A DNA stretch of 64,000 nt from JAFGRU01 sp016934985 (GCA_963665045.2 CAXXJQ010000006.1:496001-560000), one strand, 5' to 3'; counted from the stretch's first letter, positions 1 through 8,123 are shown. Program-made: numbers and translations. The notes: a model not told the origin generated them from the letters alone.

Positions 1-1403
1 TTCTCACGGATCTCGGCAAGGCGGAAAAGATCGTCCGTCCGGCACATCTCATGGTAGGCCAGCATGGCCATGCCACCTTCGCCAATACTCAAACCCTTGT
101 AGGTCAGGTCGGGCACGAGGGCCGGCAGGACCTCCTTGATGGAATACGAACCGCGCATCTGCCAGCGGTAGAGGTGGCGCTTCTTGAACGGCACCATCAG
201 GTCGCGGATATTGTCGATGCGCACGTTCAGCGCATCGGCCAGGTCGGGGAAAGTCTCGGCGAGGCCGCGCAGCACCCCTTTTTCAAAGGCCTGGTTGTAG
301 GTCAGGACGCAAGCTTCCTCGGGGATCTCGGCGAGAAGCCTTTCCGCCAGCTCGCGGCGCGGGTCCCGCCCCCGCTCAACGAGATACTCGCAATGCTCGG
401 GTTCGGCACCGGCACTGCTCTGGATGTGCAGGGAATATTGAAAAGGGATCTTCTGATAGGGCCGGGTGCCGTCGAATGGCGGCACAGGCGTGTCGAAGGT
501 TTCGAAATCGAGGTGGCAGAGAGGATACCAGAGGCTGTCGAGAAACTCCCTGATCTTATCCGGCTCAACCACATCCTGCCGGTTGAGGGTGGTTTCGGCC
601 TGGAAGCGCTGGGCGCCGTTAAGAGCATCGAGAGGAAGGTCTTCAATACGGATCGTCCCCTGGCGGTACCAGGCGAACTTGTCGATCCCCCGCCCTCGTA
701 GAGAGAAGATGGAATCCTTGGGAATGTGCCGCCAGCACCAGGGGATGAAATCGCATTCGTAGGGATCGCTGCAGTGCGGTCCGATGTCGATATCCGGTTC
801 GCCTTTTTGAAGGTCCTCGCGCAGACGGGCTATGATTGCCGGAAGGGCGGTCTGACGTTTGAGCACCTCATCGGTAATGTCGACACTGGCAAACAGGCGG
901 TGCACATCCAACTCTCCCCGGCGCACGTAGCTGTTGTCGATATGGACCAGGAAAGCGCGGGACACCGACAGCCCACAGCGGCTCAAGACGTAATGCTGGA
1001 TGGCCACGTCGTCAAGGTTGACCTCCTTGACCGAGGTGGACATCTTGACCTCGTGAATCTCCCACATTCCGTCCCGACGCACCAGAATATCGGCCTTGAC
1101 GAAGATGCCGTTGAAATCGAAAGAGGCTTCGTAGATAACATTGATTCCCTGGTCGATAAGCTGGCGGGTTTTTTCAACCTGCTTTGGGATACTCAACCCC
1201 TCATAAGGGACTTCGACGCCGCCGGGGAAAAGACCCTGGGCGATGATGCCGACCTCGGAGCCGGCCTGAAAACGGGCGTCACGGGCCGGGTCAGGGGGGA
1301 ATTCGAAATCGGGGGGATTTTTGGTCAGATAGAGGGCTTTAGGGCACTGCATGCCCTTGAGGATCAGCGATTTGCTCAGACCGGCTTGCCTTCGAAAATT
1401 CAC
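1..1403 (-). CDS. DUF2779 family protein, Cas4-like Fe-S nuclease fused to RNase H-like exonuclease (partial, 3' end off window)
   Basis: The reading frame is open from a GTG at 1403 to the window edge (467 codons seen). It is a shadowed minus-strand frame that I translated by hand. The N-terminal half carries a RecB/Cas4-type nuclease signature: Asp105, Glu118-x-Lys120 (in IHEVKMST) and Gln136/Tyr138. Cys20 plus Cys211, Cys217 and Cys223 are spaced like the 4Fe-4S ligands of Cas4/AddB. At about 298-303 the motif LDFETFD resembles the first DEDD exonuclease motif, followed by the PYQKIPFQYSLH segment seen in DUF2779 proteins. GGAAGG lies 9 nt upstream of the GTG. Its cellular role is not established; nucleic-acid processing is the inference. 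It appears to be a single-gene unit with its own promoter. Confidence 0.8.
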   Translation of the reverse strand, partial: MNFRRQAGLSKSLILKGMQCPKALYLTKNPPDFEFPPDPARDARFQAGSEVGIIAQGLFPGGVEVPYEGLSIPKQVEKTRQLIDQGINVIYEASFDFNGIFVKADILVRRDGMWEIHEVKMSTSVKEVNLDDVAIQHYVLSRCGLSVSRAFLVHIDNSYVRRGELDVHRLFASVDITDEVLKRQTALPAIIARLREDLQKGEPDIDIGPHCSDPYECDFIPWCWRHIPKDSIFSLRGRGIDKFAWYRQGTIRIEDLPLDALNGAQRFQAETTLNRQDVVEPDKIREFLDSLWYPLCHLDFETFDTPVPPFDGTRPYQKIPFQYSLHIQSSAGAEPEHCEYLVERGRDPRRELAERLLAEIPEEACVLTYNQAFEKGVLRGLAETFPDLADALNVRIDNIRDLMVPFKKRHLYRWQMRGSYSIKEVLPALVPDLTYKGLSIGEGGMAMLAYHEMCRTDDLFRLAEIRE

Positions 1404-1440
1404 GGCCGACAACCTTCCATAAAGTCAGTGTTTCCATGAA

Positions 1441-1469
1441 TTTAAAACATATTAATAATGACATGTCAA
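1441..1469 (-). promoter_or_regulatory. Probable sigma-70 promoter of the DUF2779 gene
   Basis: On the minus strand TTGACA (1469-1464) is followed after 17 nt by TTTAAA (1446-1441). Transcription would begin near 1434, giving a leader of about 30 nt before the GTG start. The -35 box overlaps a perfect 10-bp palindrome, TGACATGTCA, which could be an operator. Confidence 0.5.
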
Positions 1470-1593
1470 ACAAGGGTTGTCATCAAAAAGCCTGTACGAG
1501 GAAATGCGGGAGCTTCTTCTAAAGCACCATATCAAGTTATTAGTCTTCCCCGGTCGACGCAGCCGAAGCGACGGAAAATCCAAACCAATAATA

Positions 1594-1622
1594 GAAAAAG
1601 GCCACCCCACCGGGTGACCTTT
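1594..1622 (-). terminator. Intrinsic terminator after brnTA
   Basis: On the minus strand AGGTCACCC and GGGTGGCCT pair across a short loop, and TTTTTC follows. It lies about 30 nt beyond the brnA stop codon. Confidence 0.75.
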
Positions 1623-1653
1623 CTTTCGTTAAATAAAATTTCCTTCCGCTACT

Positions 1654-1881
1654 TTAGCTAGCCAACTTTTCAAGTTTTTCCGCAAGCCACATTTTGATGA
1701 TGGATTGCCGGGTGACACCGAGGCGGCGGGCCTCCTTGTCGAGTGATTGAATCATCCAGACGGGGAAATCGACATTGACCCGCTTTTGTTCCTGCTCGGG
1801 GCGACGAGCCTTGGACATATCTAGATCATCAATTACAGATTGGTTGTCGTCAAATTTTTTGTCAAAGTCTTTAGCTCTCAT
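1654..1881 (-). CDS. brnA: BrnA-type antitoxin (ribbon-helix-helix/CopG-like)
   Basis: A 75-residue protein from the ATG at 1881. An acidic N-terminal stretch (residues 3-25) is followed by a CopG-like segment at about 34-70, RVNVDFPVWMIQSLDKEARR then a GVTRQSIIKMW helix. That layout matches BrnA antitoxins, which bind the BrnT RNase and repress their own operon. Its start overlaps the 3' end of brnT by 11 nt, so the two are translationally coupled in the usual toxin-first brnTA order. The longer frame to 1941 lies inside brnT and is less likely. Confidence 0.85.
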   Translation of the reverse strand: MRAKDFDKKFDDNQSVIDDLDMSKARRPEQEQKRVNVDFPVWMIQSLDKEARRLGVTRQSIIKMWLAEKLEKLAS

Positions 1882-2131
1882 AGAGTATGATCTCCTCTGG
1901 CCGGGATCGCCTGACCGAAATGAGACGAATAGTCTGGTCACGGTAGGTAATCACGGCAGACCAGTGTTTTCCATCAATTTTTCCGACAATAAGATATCTT
2001 TGCTCATCAATGGTTTTTGCCGGTATTTCTAATAGGTCAGGATCATTCCATAGGCTTTGTGCACTATCGAAATCGATGCCGTGTTTCGATTGATTAGAGA
2101 TGCTTTTCTCGGGGTCAAATTCGAAGTGCAT
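1871..2131 (-). CDS. brnT: BrnT family ribonuclease toxin (DUF497)
   Basis: An 86-residue protein of the usual BrnT length. It has the family pattern FEFDPEKSISNQSKHGIDF near the N-terminus, then a YLIVGKIDGKHWSAVITYRD strand segment and a C-terminal IRLISVRRSRPEE. BrnT is a RelE-fold ribonuclease that arrests growth by mRNA cleavage and is neutralised by BrnA, encoded immediately downstream. Its promoter lies so close to the ATG that the message would have almost no leader. I see no Shine-Dalgarno sequence. Confidence 0.88.
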   Translation of the reverse strand: MHFEFDPEKSISNQSKHGIDFDSAQSLWNDPDLLEIPAKTIDEQRYLIVGKIDGKHWSAVITYRDQTIRLISVRRSRPEEIILYES

Positions 2132-2132
2132 A

Positions 2133-2168
2133 GTATAAAAACTATACCTTTATAACAATTTCTGTCAA
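2133..2168 (-). promoter_or_regulatory. brnTA promoter with overlapping palindromic operator
   Basis: Minus strand TTGACA (2168-2163), 16-nt spacer, TATAGT (2146-2141). A 15-bp inverted repeat, GTATA-GTTTT-TATAC (2147-2133), covers the -10 box and the likely start site. That is where BrnA autorepression would be expected. Predicted initiation falls near 2134, about 3 nt before the brnT ATG. Confidence 0.65.
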
Positions 2169-2255
2169 TTACAAAGGATGCGCGAAAAAAACCAGGGTGA
2201 TCCGGGGCGGCCAGCAAATTCCGGGCTTTTTGACGACAACGTGTAAGATTTCCAC

Positions 2256-2786
2256 TCAATATCTCTGGTCGGCAAACTCCACCCATCCCCCGGCCTCGAC
2301 GAGAGCCTTGTCGAACTCACTGATATCGAAAGCAAAGGTCTCGGACTTGCCGTCCGCCTCGGCCGTGATCCTGAAATTCTGCAGATCGACGTTGATGGCG
2401 ACATCTTTCCCCTTGCCCATGGCGAAGAGCCGGTCCAGATCCTCCCTGGGCAGTTCGATCGCCAGCATGCCGCAGTTGAACATATTCTGGCGGAAAATGC
2501 GCGAGTAACTCTCGGCGATAACGGTGTGAATGCCGTTGACCTCGAACACCCATGCCGCGTGTTCCCGCGAGGAACCGCAGCCGAAGTTGCTGCGCGTGAC
2601 CACGACCCTGGCGTTCGCCAGTGCCGGCCCGTTTCGGTCGAAGCCTTCGACTTTGAGATCTTCCAGCAGATAGGGCTTGAGGGCCTCCTTGGTGACTTCC
2701 GTCAGGTAACGGGCGGGAATGATTTCATCGGTATTGATATCGGACCGGTCGAGAAAGATGGCCGGCCCGCTGAAATTTCTGGCCAT
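2256..2786 (-). CDS. leuD: 3-isopropylmalate dehydratase small subunit
   Basis: A 176-residue swivel-domain subunit. With LeuC it isomerises 2-isopropylmalate to 3-isopropylmalate in leucine synthesis. It shows DRSDINTDEIIPARYL near the N-terminus and the signature SNFGCGSSREHA at about 67-78, which shapes the active site. I chose the ATG at 2786, preceded by AAGGGGG, over an in-frame TTG 30 nt upstream. It is the last gene of the leuA-leuC-leuD series. A roughly 180-nt palindrome separates it from leuC. Confidence 0.95.
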   Translation of the reverse strand: MARNFSGPAIFLDRSDINTDEIIPARYLTEVTKEALKPYLLEDLKVEGFDRNGPALANARVVVTRSNFGCGSSREHAAWVFEVNGIHTVIAESYSRIFRQNMFNCGMLAIELPREDLDRLFAMGKGKDVAINVDLQNFRITAEADGKSETFAFDISEFDKALVEAGGWVEFADQRY

Positions 2787-2894
2787 AACGTGTTTACCCC
2801 CTTTTATTTCAAGCAATTAATCCTCGTAACTGTTCAACACAATGGACTCGCGGCACCCATGAAAAGGGTATCTGGCGCCTGGATGGCGACAAAC

Positions 2895-3077
2895 AAGCTT
2901 GGTTTATTCATGAGGCTTCGTCGCGAAACCGCCAAGTGTGCGTCAGATCGAGCCAAGCACAGCGACGAGCTCTGCAGGCGTACTTACAGTACGTCGAGGA
3001 GCAAGAAGCGAGCACGGCTTGAGATGGCGTATAATTGGTGGTTGCAGTAAAAGTCTTCATGAATAACCCAGGCGTCC
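2895..3077. repeat. Long imperfect palindrome (REP/MITE-like) between leuC and leuD
   Basis: Arms of about 85-90 nt meet at GTAC-TTACA-GTAC (loop 2984-2988). The inner arms (about 2944-2983 and 2989-3028) align with few mismatches. The outer arms end in AAGCTTGGTTTATTCATGA on one side and the complement of ACGCCTGGGTTATTCATGA on the other. No convincing gene lies in the 350-bp gap (2787-3136). The element is in the transcribed spacer of a likely operon, so it would form a large RNA hairpin. I do not recognise its family. Confidence 0.75.
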
Positions 3078-3136
3078 CCCAAGGATGGGTTCATGCGCCC
3101 CTTGTGCGGGTCCATCGACCATGGAACCGCAAATTT

Positions 3137-4417
3137 TCAAACGGACCTGGGATCGGTGATGACCCCAGCTACTGCAGTCGCCGCAGCCGTAGCCGGACTC
3201 ATGAGATGCACCATGCCTCCCTGGCCCATGCGCCCCACGAAGTTGCGGTTGCTGGTCGAAGCACAAACCTCACCTTCGGCCAGGACACCGTTGCTCATGC
3301 CAAGGCAGGCCCCGCAGGTCGGGTTGGTAACGCAGAAACCGGCAGCCATGAAGATATCGATAATCCCTTCTTCGAGGGCCTCCTTGAAAATCCGGGGCGT
3401 GGCGGGCGATACGATGCCGCGCACGTGATCGGCGATCTGTTTCCCTTTGAGGATTTCCGCTGCCACCCGCAGGTCCTCGAGGCGGCCGTTGGTGCAGGTG
3501 CCGATGTAGACCTGGTCAACCTTGTTTCCGGCCATCTCTCCCACCGCTTTGACGCAGTCGGGTTTGTAATCGAAGGTCACCTGCGGCTCCAGATCGGAAA
3601 CGTCAAAAACATATTCCTTTTCGTAAACCGCGTCGCCATCGGAATGCCACTTGCCAAAATCCTCGACCGCACTGTCCACGCTGGGGTAATCCCCCTGGAT
3701 AAAGGGCCAGAGATATTCGGCCGTCACCCGGTCGGGAAGACATATGCCCGAGGTGCCCCCCGCTTCGATGGCCATGTTGGCAACGGTCATGCGCGAATCC
3801 ATGGTCATGGCGTCGATGACCGGCCCGACGAACTCCATGACCCGGTCAGTGGCACCGCGCACCCCGATCTGACCAATGACGTAGAGAATAACGTCTTTGG
3901 CATAGACCCCCGGCGCCAGCTTGCCCTCAAGGCGGATGCGGATGGTCTGGGGGCTGCGAAAAGCGCAGACCCCTTTGAGGATGCCGACCTCGAGGTCAGT
4001 GGTCCCCACGCCAGCGGCAAAAGCCCCGAAAGCCCCGTGGGTGCAGGTGTGACTGTCACCCATGATGACCGTGAAGCCGGGACGGATGTAACCCTTTTCC
4101 GGGAACAGGGCATGGCAGACACCGTTGCGGCCGACATCGAAGAAGTCCTTGATAGCATGGCGGCGGGCCCAGTCGCGGATGATCTTGGCCTGAAGGGCCG
4201 TCTTGCTGTCTTTGGAAGGGGTCACGTGGTCGATGACCGCCTTGATTTTGTCGGGATCGAAAACCCGGTCCTTGCCCCGCGCCTCGAGATCGCAGACCGC
4301 CACCGGCGTAGTGATTTCATGGCAGAAAACGCGGTCGATATCGAGGACCATGGTCCCCGGAAAAGGCGCATCTCGCAGATGCGCATCGAAAATTTTTTCA
4401 GCTATTGTCTTACCCAT
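3137..4417 (-). CDS. leuC: 3-isopropylmalate dehydratase large subunit
   Basis: A 426-residue aconitase-superfamily subunit that carries the 4Fe-4S cluster and forms the isopropylmalate isomerase with LeuD. Cluster ligands are visible in YIGTCTNGR (about 300) and NPTCGACLG (about 360). MGDSHTCTHGAFGAFAAGVG lies near 120. The length is that of the short bacterial/archaeal LeuC/HacA type, not the roughly 465-residue enterobacterial form. GGAG lies 5 nt before the ATG. The gene lies downstream of leuA on the same strand. Confidence 0.95.
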   Translation of the reverse strand: MGKTIAEKIFDAHLRDAPFPGTMVLDIDRVFCHEITTPVAVCDLEARGKDRVFDPDKIKAVIDHVTPSKDSKTALQAKIIRDWARRHAIKDFFDVGRNGVCHALFPEKGYIRPGFTVIMGDSHTCTHGAFGAFAAGVGTTDLEVGILKGVCAFRSPQTIRIRLEGKLAPGVYAKDVILYVIGQIGVRGATDRVMEFVGPVIDAMTMDSRMTVANMAIEAGGTSGICLPDRVTAEYLWPFIQGDYPSVDSAVEDFGKWHSDGDAVYEKEYVFDVSDLEPQVTFDYKPDCVKAVGEMAGNKVDQVYIGTCTNGRLEDLRVAAEILKGKQIADHVRGIVSPATPRIFKEALEEGIIDIFMAAGFCVTNPTCGACLGMSNGVLAEGEVCASTSNRNFVGRMGQGGMVHLMSPATAAATAVAGVITDPRSV

Positions 4418-4616
4418 CTCAACTCCATTTTTGTGAAATCGTCATTGGTCACTGGTCACTAAACCAGGGGCATAGGCCGAAGACCGAAGGCTGAAGGTAA
4501 AAGCTTTTCCCAACAGTCTTCAGCCTATCAACCTAAAGTCCTATTGCATCCTGCTTTTTTACACCAAAACCGCATGAAATTCCAGACCGAGTCCTGTTTT
4601 ACCCCTGACCCGGGCC
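4418..4616. repeat. leuA-leuC intergenic gap with R2 and R1 dispersed-repeat words
   Basis: Contains an R2-type run (CATTGGTCACTGGTCACT, 4442-4459). An R1-type inverted pair follows: GACCGAAGGCTGAAGG near 4482 and AGTCTTCAGCCT near 4515. The same words recur throughout the window. No gene or clear terminator was seen. Confidence 0.6.
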
Positions 4617-6158
4617 TTAAAGGGTTGCATGCTGGCGTGTATCTTTCCGGGTTTCAAGGCGATTCAGGGCATTGATATAAGCCTTGGCGCTGGCGACGAT
4701 GATATCCGGATGTGCGCCCTGGCCGATCACCTCACGGCCGTTCTCCTCGATACGGACCGTGCACTCGCCCTGGGCGTCCGTACCGCCGGTTATGGCGCCG
4801 ACGGCAAAATGGAGCAGTTTTGCTTTGCTCTTGACCAATTTCTTGATGGCCTTGAAGGTGGCGTCCACCGGTCCGTCGCCAATAATTGCGACTTTGCTGA
4901 TCTTGTTGTTGATTTCCATCTCAACCGTGGCCGTGGGTGCGGCAAAAGAGCCCGATGTAACATTCATCTGGATGAGCTTGAACTTCTCGGGGGCACGGAT
5001 GATTTCGTCGGCAACAATGGCGTCGAGGTCTTCGTCGAAAATTTCCTTTTTCTGGTCGGCCAGGGCCTTGAAACGCACGAAGGTTTTTTCCAGATCCTCC
5101 GGTTTCAGTTCGTAACCGAGGCTTTCGAGCCGCTGGTTAAAGGCATGGCGGCCGGAGTGCTTGCCCAGGACCAGCTTGTTCTGGTGCAGGCCAATGGACT
5201 CGGGAGTCATGATCTCGTAAGTCGACTTTTCCATCATCACGCCATGCTGGTGGATGCCCGCCTCGTGGGCGAAGGCGTTGGCACCGACAATGGCCTTATT
5301 GGGCTGGACCATGATGCCGGTAATGCTCGACAACAGCTTGCTGGAAGGGTAGATATGCCGGGTATCGACATTGGTCTTATAGGGGAGAATGTCCTGGCGG
5401 ACGTTCAGAGCCATGACCACCTCTTCCATGGAGCAGTTGCCGGCCCGCTCTCCGATGCCGTTGATGGTGCACTCCACCTGGCGGACCCCCGCTTCGATGG
5501 CAGCCAGGGAATTGGCCACGGCCAGGCCGAGGTCATTATGGCAGTGTACCGAGAGAATGGTACGCTCGATATTGGGCACGTTTTCCCGCAGATAGGTGAT
5601 AATTTTGATGAACTCCGAGGGGATTGTATAGCCCACGGTATCGGGGATATTGACGGTCCGTGCTCCAGCGTCAATGACCGCCTCGACCACCCGGGCCAGA
5701 AAAGGCAGGCGGCTGCGCGCCGCATCCTCGGCGGAAAACTCGACATTGGGGGTGTAGGCAGCGGCATGCCTAACGGCCGCCACGGCCCGTTCAACGACCT
5801 CATCCTCACTCATCTTCAGCTTGTACTGCATATGCACGTCGCTGGTGGCGATGAAGGTATGGATACGCCCCCTGTCACCGGCATATTGCAGAGCATCCCA
5901 GGCACGGTCGATATCTTTGAAGTTGGCCCGGCAGAGACCGGCAATTTCGCAGCCTTTAATGGTTTGGGCGATTTTTTTCACCGCTTCGAAATCCCCGTCC
6001 GAAGCGATGGGAAAACCGGCCTCCATAATATCCACATTCAATTTTTCAAGTTGGTGGGCAATGCGCAGTTTTTCATCCACGTTCATACTCGCAGAGGGCG
6101 CCTGTTCCCCATCTCGCAGGGTGGTGTCAAATATCCGGATGACATTGTCCTGACTCAT
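4617..6158 (-). CDS. leuA: 2-isopropylmalate synthase
   Basis: A 513-residue enzyme that condenses acetyl-CoA with 2-oxoisovalerate in the first committed step of leucine synthesis. The HMGL-like TIM barrel starts with FDTTLRDGEQAPSASM (about 10-25). Metal ligands HCHNDLGLAVANSL lie near 205. The C-terminal allosteric LeuA dimer domain (about 395-500) includes ATVEMEINNKISKVAIIGDG. AAGGAAAGAGCC precedes the ATG. Expression is controlled by the T-box leader immediately upstream. The gene heads the leuA-leuC-leuD series. Confidence 0.97.
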   Translation of the reverse strand: MSQDNVIRIFDTTLRDGEQAPSASMNVDEKLRIAHQLEKLNVDIMEAGFPIASDGDFEAVKKIAQTIKGCEIAGLCRANFKDIDRAWDALQYAGDRGRIHTFIATSDVHMQYKLKMSEDEVVERAVAAVRHAAAYTPNVEFSAEDAARSRLPFLARVVEAVIDAGARTVNIPDTVGYTIPSEFIKIITYLRENVPNIERTILSVHCHNDLGLAVANSLAAIEAGVRQVECTINGIGERAGNCSMEEVVMALNVRQDILPYKTNVDTRHIYPSSKLLSSITGIMVQPNKAIVGANAFAHEAGIHQHGVMMEKSTYEIMTPESIGLHQNKLVLGKHSGRHAFNQRLESLGYELKPEDLEKTFVRFKALADQKKEIFDEDLDAIVADEIIRAPEKFKLIQMNVTSGSFAAPTATVEMEINNKISKVAIIGDGPVDATFKAIKKLVKSKAKLLHFAVGAITGGTDAQGECTVRIEENGREVIGQGAHPDIIVASAKAYINALNRLETRKDTRQHATL

Positions 6159-6284
6159 GGCTCTTTCCTTTCTGTCCTGGATTTTGGGTTGTTATCTAAA
6201 TAATAGACGTTTTTTCCATTGCTGTACCCAGGGCCGCTTTTTTCACCTGCCTGGAGCAAAACCGGTGAACCATCAGGGCCTGAA

Positions 6285-6540
6285 AATAAAAAAAGCTTTC
6301 GCCCATGCAGGGGCGAAAGCTTTCGGCTTCGCGGTACCACCCTGGTTCAATCTCCCGAAGAAGATTCTCCATTAACCGTTAACGCAGGCTCACGGTGAAA
6401 ACTATTGATACGACGACAGCTAATCTGTCGACCGCATGTTCATTTTCACAGCTCGGAGGCGAGTTCGACTCTTTTTCGCACCGGTTCGCAGCGACCACCG
6501 GCTCTCTGAAACGAAAAAAAAGCTTACTACTCCTCTTCAA
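6285..6540 (-). promoter_or_regulatory. T-box riboswitch, leucine (CUC specifier), upstream of leuA
   Basis: The minus-strand leader contains the diagnostic T-box AGGGTGGTACCGCG (6343-6330). Stem I shows the paired loop-E halves AGTA (near 6529) and GAA, then the specifier CTC in the context TCGAACTCGCC near 6460. A distal AGAGAG/CCGGTGG...CCGG module follows the family layout. CUC encodes leucine, which fits leuA. Uncharged tRNA-Leu is expected to bind, stabilise the antiterminator and let transcription reach leuA. The motif and the terminator are read directly; the specifier assignment is by alignment to the known architecture. Confidence 0.92.
6287..6322 (-). terminator. T-box terminator hairpin
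   Basis: A perfect 12-bp stem, AAGCTTTCGCCC / GGGCGAAAGCTT (6322-6311 with 6304-6293), has a 6-nt loop and seven T residues. It lies directly 3' of the T-box bulge, and the mutually exclusive antiterminator would use the T-box sequence. Confidence 0.93.
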
Positions 6541-6563
6541 CGCTTTTTTTAAAACAGGTTTTT

Positions 6564-6594
6564 ATAATAAACAAACCCACCTGAACTTTGTCAA
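6564..6594 (-). promoter_or_regulatory. Promoter of the leuA T-box leader
   Basis: TTGACA on the minus strand (6594-6589) overlaps the TGA stop of pssA (6593-6591). A TATTAT/TTTATT -10 region (about 6571-6564) follows at 17-19 nt. The leucine genes can therefore be transcribed separately from the ilv-psd-pssA genes that precede them. Confidence 0.6.
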
Positions 6595-7403
6595 GCGGTT
6601 TTTTCGCTTTCCGTTTTTTCGCTTTCCGTTTTTTCCGCAATGTCGCTGTGCGGCTTTCTCCGCCAGCGCAGAAAACGCAACAGATAGGAAATCGGGCCCG
6701 AAATCATGTAGCCAAAGAAAATAGTAAAAATAAAGATTTCCGGCCTTGCGACAACAACGATGATGACAAAGATGCCGAGGACCAGAAAGCCGAATGGCTG
6801 CCTTTTGACCAGCCCCGGATCCTTGAATGAGAAATAACGGAAGTTGCTGACCATCAAAAAGGCCAGCACATAGATCAACAGTAAAATGGATACCTTTTTG
6901 AAGGTGGCCGGCGCTCCCAGATAATAAAAGAGCAGAATGCAGGAGGCCAGAACACAGGCCGCCGCAGGAATGGGGAGGCCGATGAAACGCTTCGATTCGA
7001 CGCTGTTGATCTGAACATTAAAGCGGGCCAGGCGCAGAGCTCCACAGACGACATAGAGAAAAGCGGCCAGCCAGCCGATCTTACCGAAAGGCTTCAGTGC
7101 CCATGAATAGATGAGCAAGCCCGGTGCAACCCCAAAAGCGACCAGGTCCGAGAGGGAGTCGTATTCAACCCCGAAGCGGCTGGTGGTTTTGGTCAAGCGG
7201 GCGATCTTGCCATCGAGAACGTCAAAAATACCCGACACCAGAATAAACCATGAGGCAACGTAGTAGTTGCCGTTCATGGTGGCAACGATACTGTAAAAGC
7301 CCGCAAAGAGGCTCCCCGTGGTGAAAAGGTTGGGCAGGAGATAAACTCCCTTGCGCAGGTTTTCCCGCCTTTCCGAGGGAGTTATCTGGTCATTCATATT
7401 CAT
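6591..7403 (-). CDS. pssA: CDP-diacylglycerol--serine O-phosphatidyltransferase
   Basis: A 270-residue integral membrane enzyme that makes phosphatidylserine from CDP-diacylglycerol and serine. The CDP-alcohol phosphatidyltransferase motif is complete: DGKIAR, 8 residues, GVEYDSLSD (about 68-90). Several hydrophobic segments follow. The ATG at 7403 overlaps the psd stop by 4 nt (ATGA), so the pair is translationally coupled. Longer upstream starts lie inside psd. The C-terminus is a short charged repeat (EKTESEKTESEKTA) from an 18-bp tandem duplication. Confidence 0.95.
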   Translation of the reverse strand: MNMNDQITPSERRENLRKGVYLLPNLFTTGSLFAGFYSIVATMNGNYYVASWFILVSGIFDVLDGKIARLTKTTSRFGVEYDSLSDLVAFGVAPGLLIYSWALKPFGKIGWLAAFLYVVCGALRLARFNVQINSVESKRFIGLPIPAAACVLASCILLFYYLGAPATFKKVSILLLIYVLAFLMVSNFRYFSFKDPGLVKRQPFGFLVLGIFVIIVVVARPEIFIFTIFFGYMISGPISYLLRFLRWRRKPHSDIAEKTESEKTESEKTA

Positions 7404-8044
7404 TCCACAAACCCTATGACGGTCTCGCCACCGATGACCTGGTCGCCGTTTTTGACATTGATTTTCCACTCCTTTGGAAAATAGATATCGACCCGGGAGC
7501 CGAAGCAGATGATGCCGTAGCGCAGGCCTTTTTCAAGCTGATCGCCGATTTCCGGATAGGAAACGATGCGCCGGGCGATTAGGCCCGCGATCTGGACTAG
7601 CAAAATCCGCGCCCCGTTTTCCGTTTCCAGGATCATCTCGGAGCGCTCATTCAGATCGCTCGCCTTGTCCAGGGAGGCATTCAGAAACTTCCCTTTATGG
7701 TAATGCATGTCAACCACTTTCCCCGCTAGAGGAACACGGTTGACATGCACATTGAGAGGCGACATGAAAATGCTGATCTTTTTGACCTCGGCACCAAGAT
7801 AACGCTCTTCGTTGACCAGCCCGGCAAAGACGATCTTCCCGTCCGCCGGCGAAATCACGGCTTTTTCATCGCGGGGGAGGCGACGCTCCGGATTGCGGAA
7901 AAAAAAGGTCGTGAACAGGGTCAAAAGCAACAGAATCAGGGTCAGAAAACCCCACCCCAAAACTGCAAACACCAAGGTTATAAAGCCGAACAGGAAAATA
8001 AAGGGGTACCCCTCCCTGGCAATCGGCTGGTTTTGGTTTCTCAT
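7400..8044 (-). CDS. psd: Phosphatidylserine decarboxylase (short, archaeal/Geobacter-type)
   Basis: A 214-residue membrane-anchored proenzyme that turns phosphatidylserine into phosphatidylethanolamine, the step after PssA. Two hydrophobic segments lie at about 13-48. Conserved ISPADGKIV (about 64-72) and PLNVHVNRVP (about 95-104) are present. The self-cleavage site that yields the pyruvoyl cofactor is the Gly-Ser in CFGSRVDIYFP near 182. The length matches the short Psd class rather than the roughly 320-residue enterobacterial form. It overlaps pssA and follows ilvC on the same strand. Confidence 0.95.
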   Translation of the reverse strand: MRNQNQPIAREGYPFIFLFGFITLVFAVLGWGFLTLILLLLTLFTTFFFRNPERRLPRDEKAVISPADGKIVFAGLVNEERYLGAEVKKISIFMSPLNVHVNRVPLAGKVVDMHYHKGKFLNASLDKASDLNERSEMILETENGARILLVQIAGLIARRIVSYPEIGDQLEKGLRYGIICFGSRVDIYFPKEWKINVKNGDQVIGGETVIGFVE

Positions 8045-8123
8045 CTCTTTCAGCTCTTCTTAAAACAGGTTGCGTTTACCAAAAAAAGTATAACAGATCA
8101 GCTTGGGCGCCGGACATCGGGAA

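Noticed and set aside
51..1439. Two long plus-strand frames at the left edge
   Set aside because: The minus strand encodes a continuous DUF2779 protein with nuclease motifs; the plus frames are its shadows.
3035..4462. 475-codon plus-strand open frame across leuC
   Set aside because: Antisense shadow of leuC in high-GC sequence; composition is rich in His/Gly/Asp with no family match, while the minus strand is unmistakably LeuC.
4629..6203. 524-codon plus-strand open frame across leuA
   Set aside because: Shadow of leuA; no domain, no ribosome-binding site, and it would run through the T-box leader side.
6395..6724. Plus-strand 109-codon frame over the T-box leader
   Set aside because: Overlaps the riboswitch stem I and the pssA 3' end; amino-acid sequence is low complexity with no start signal.
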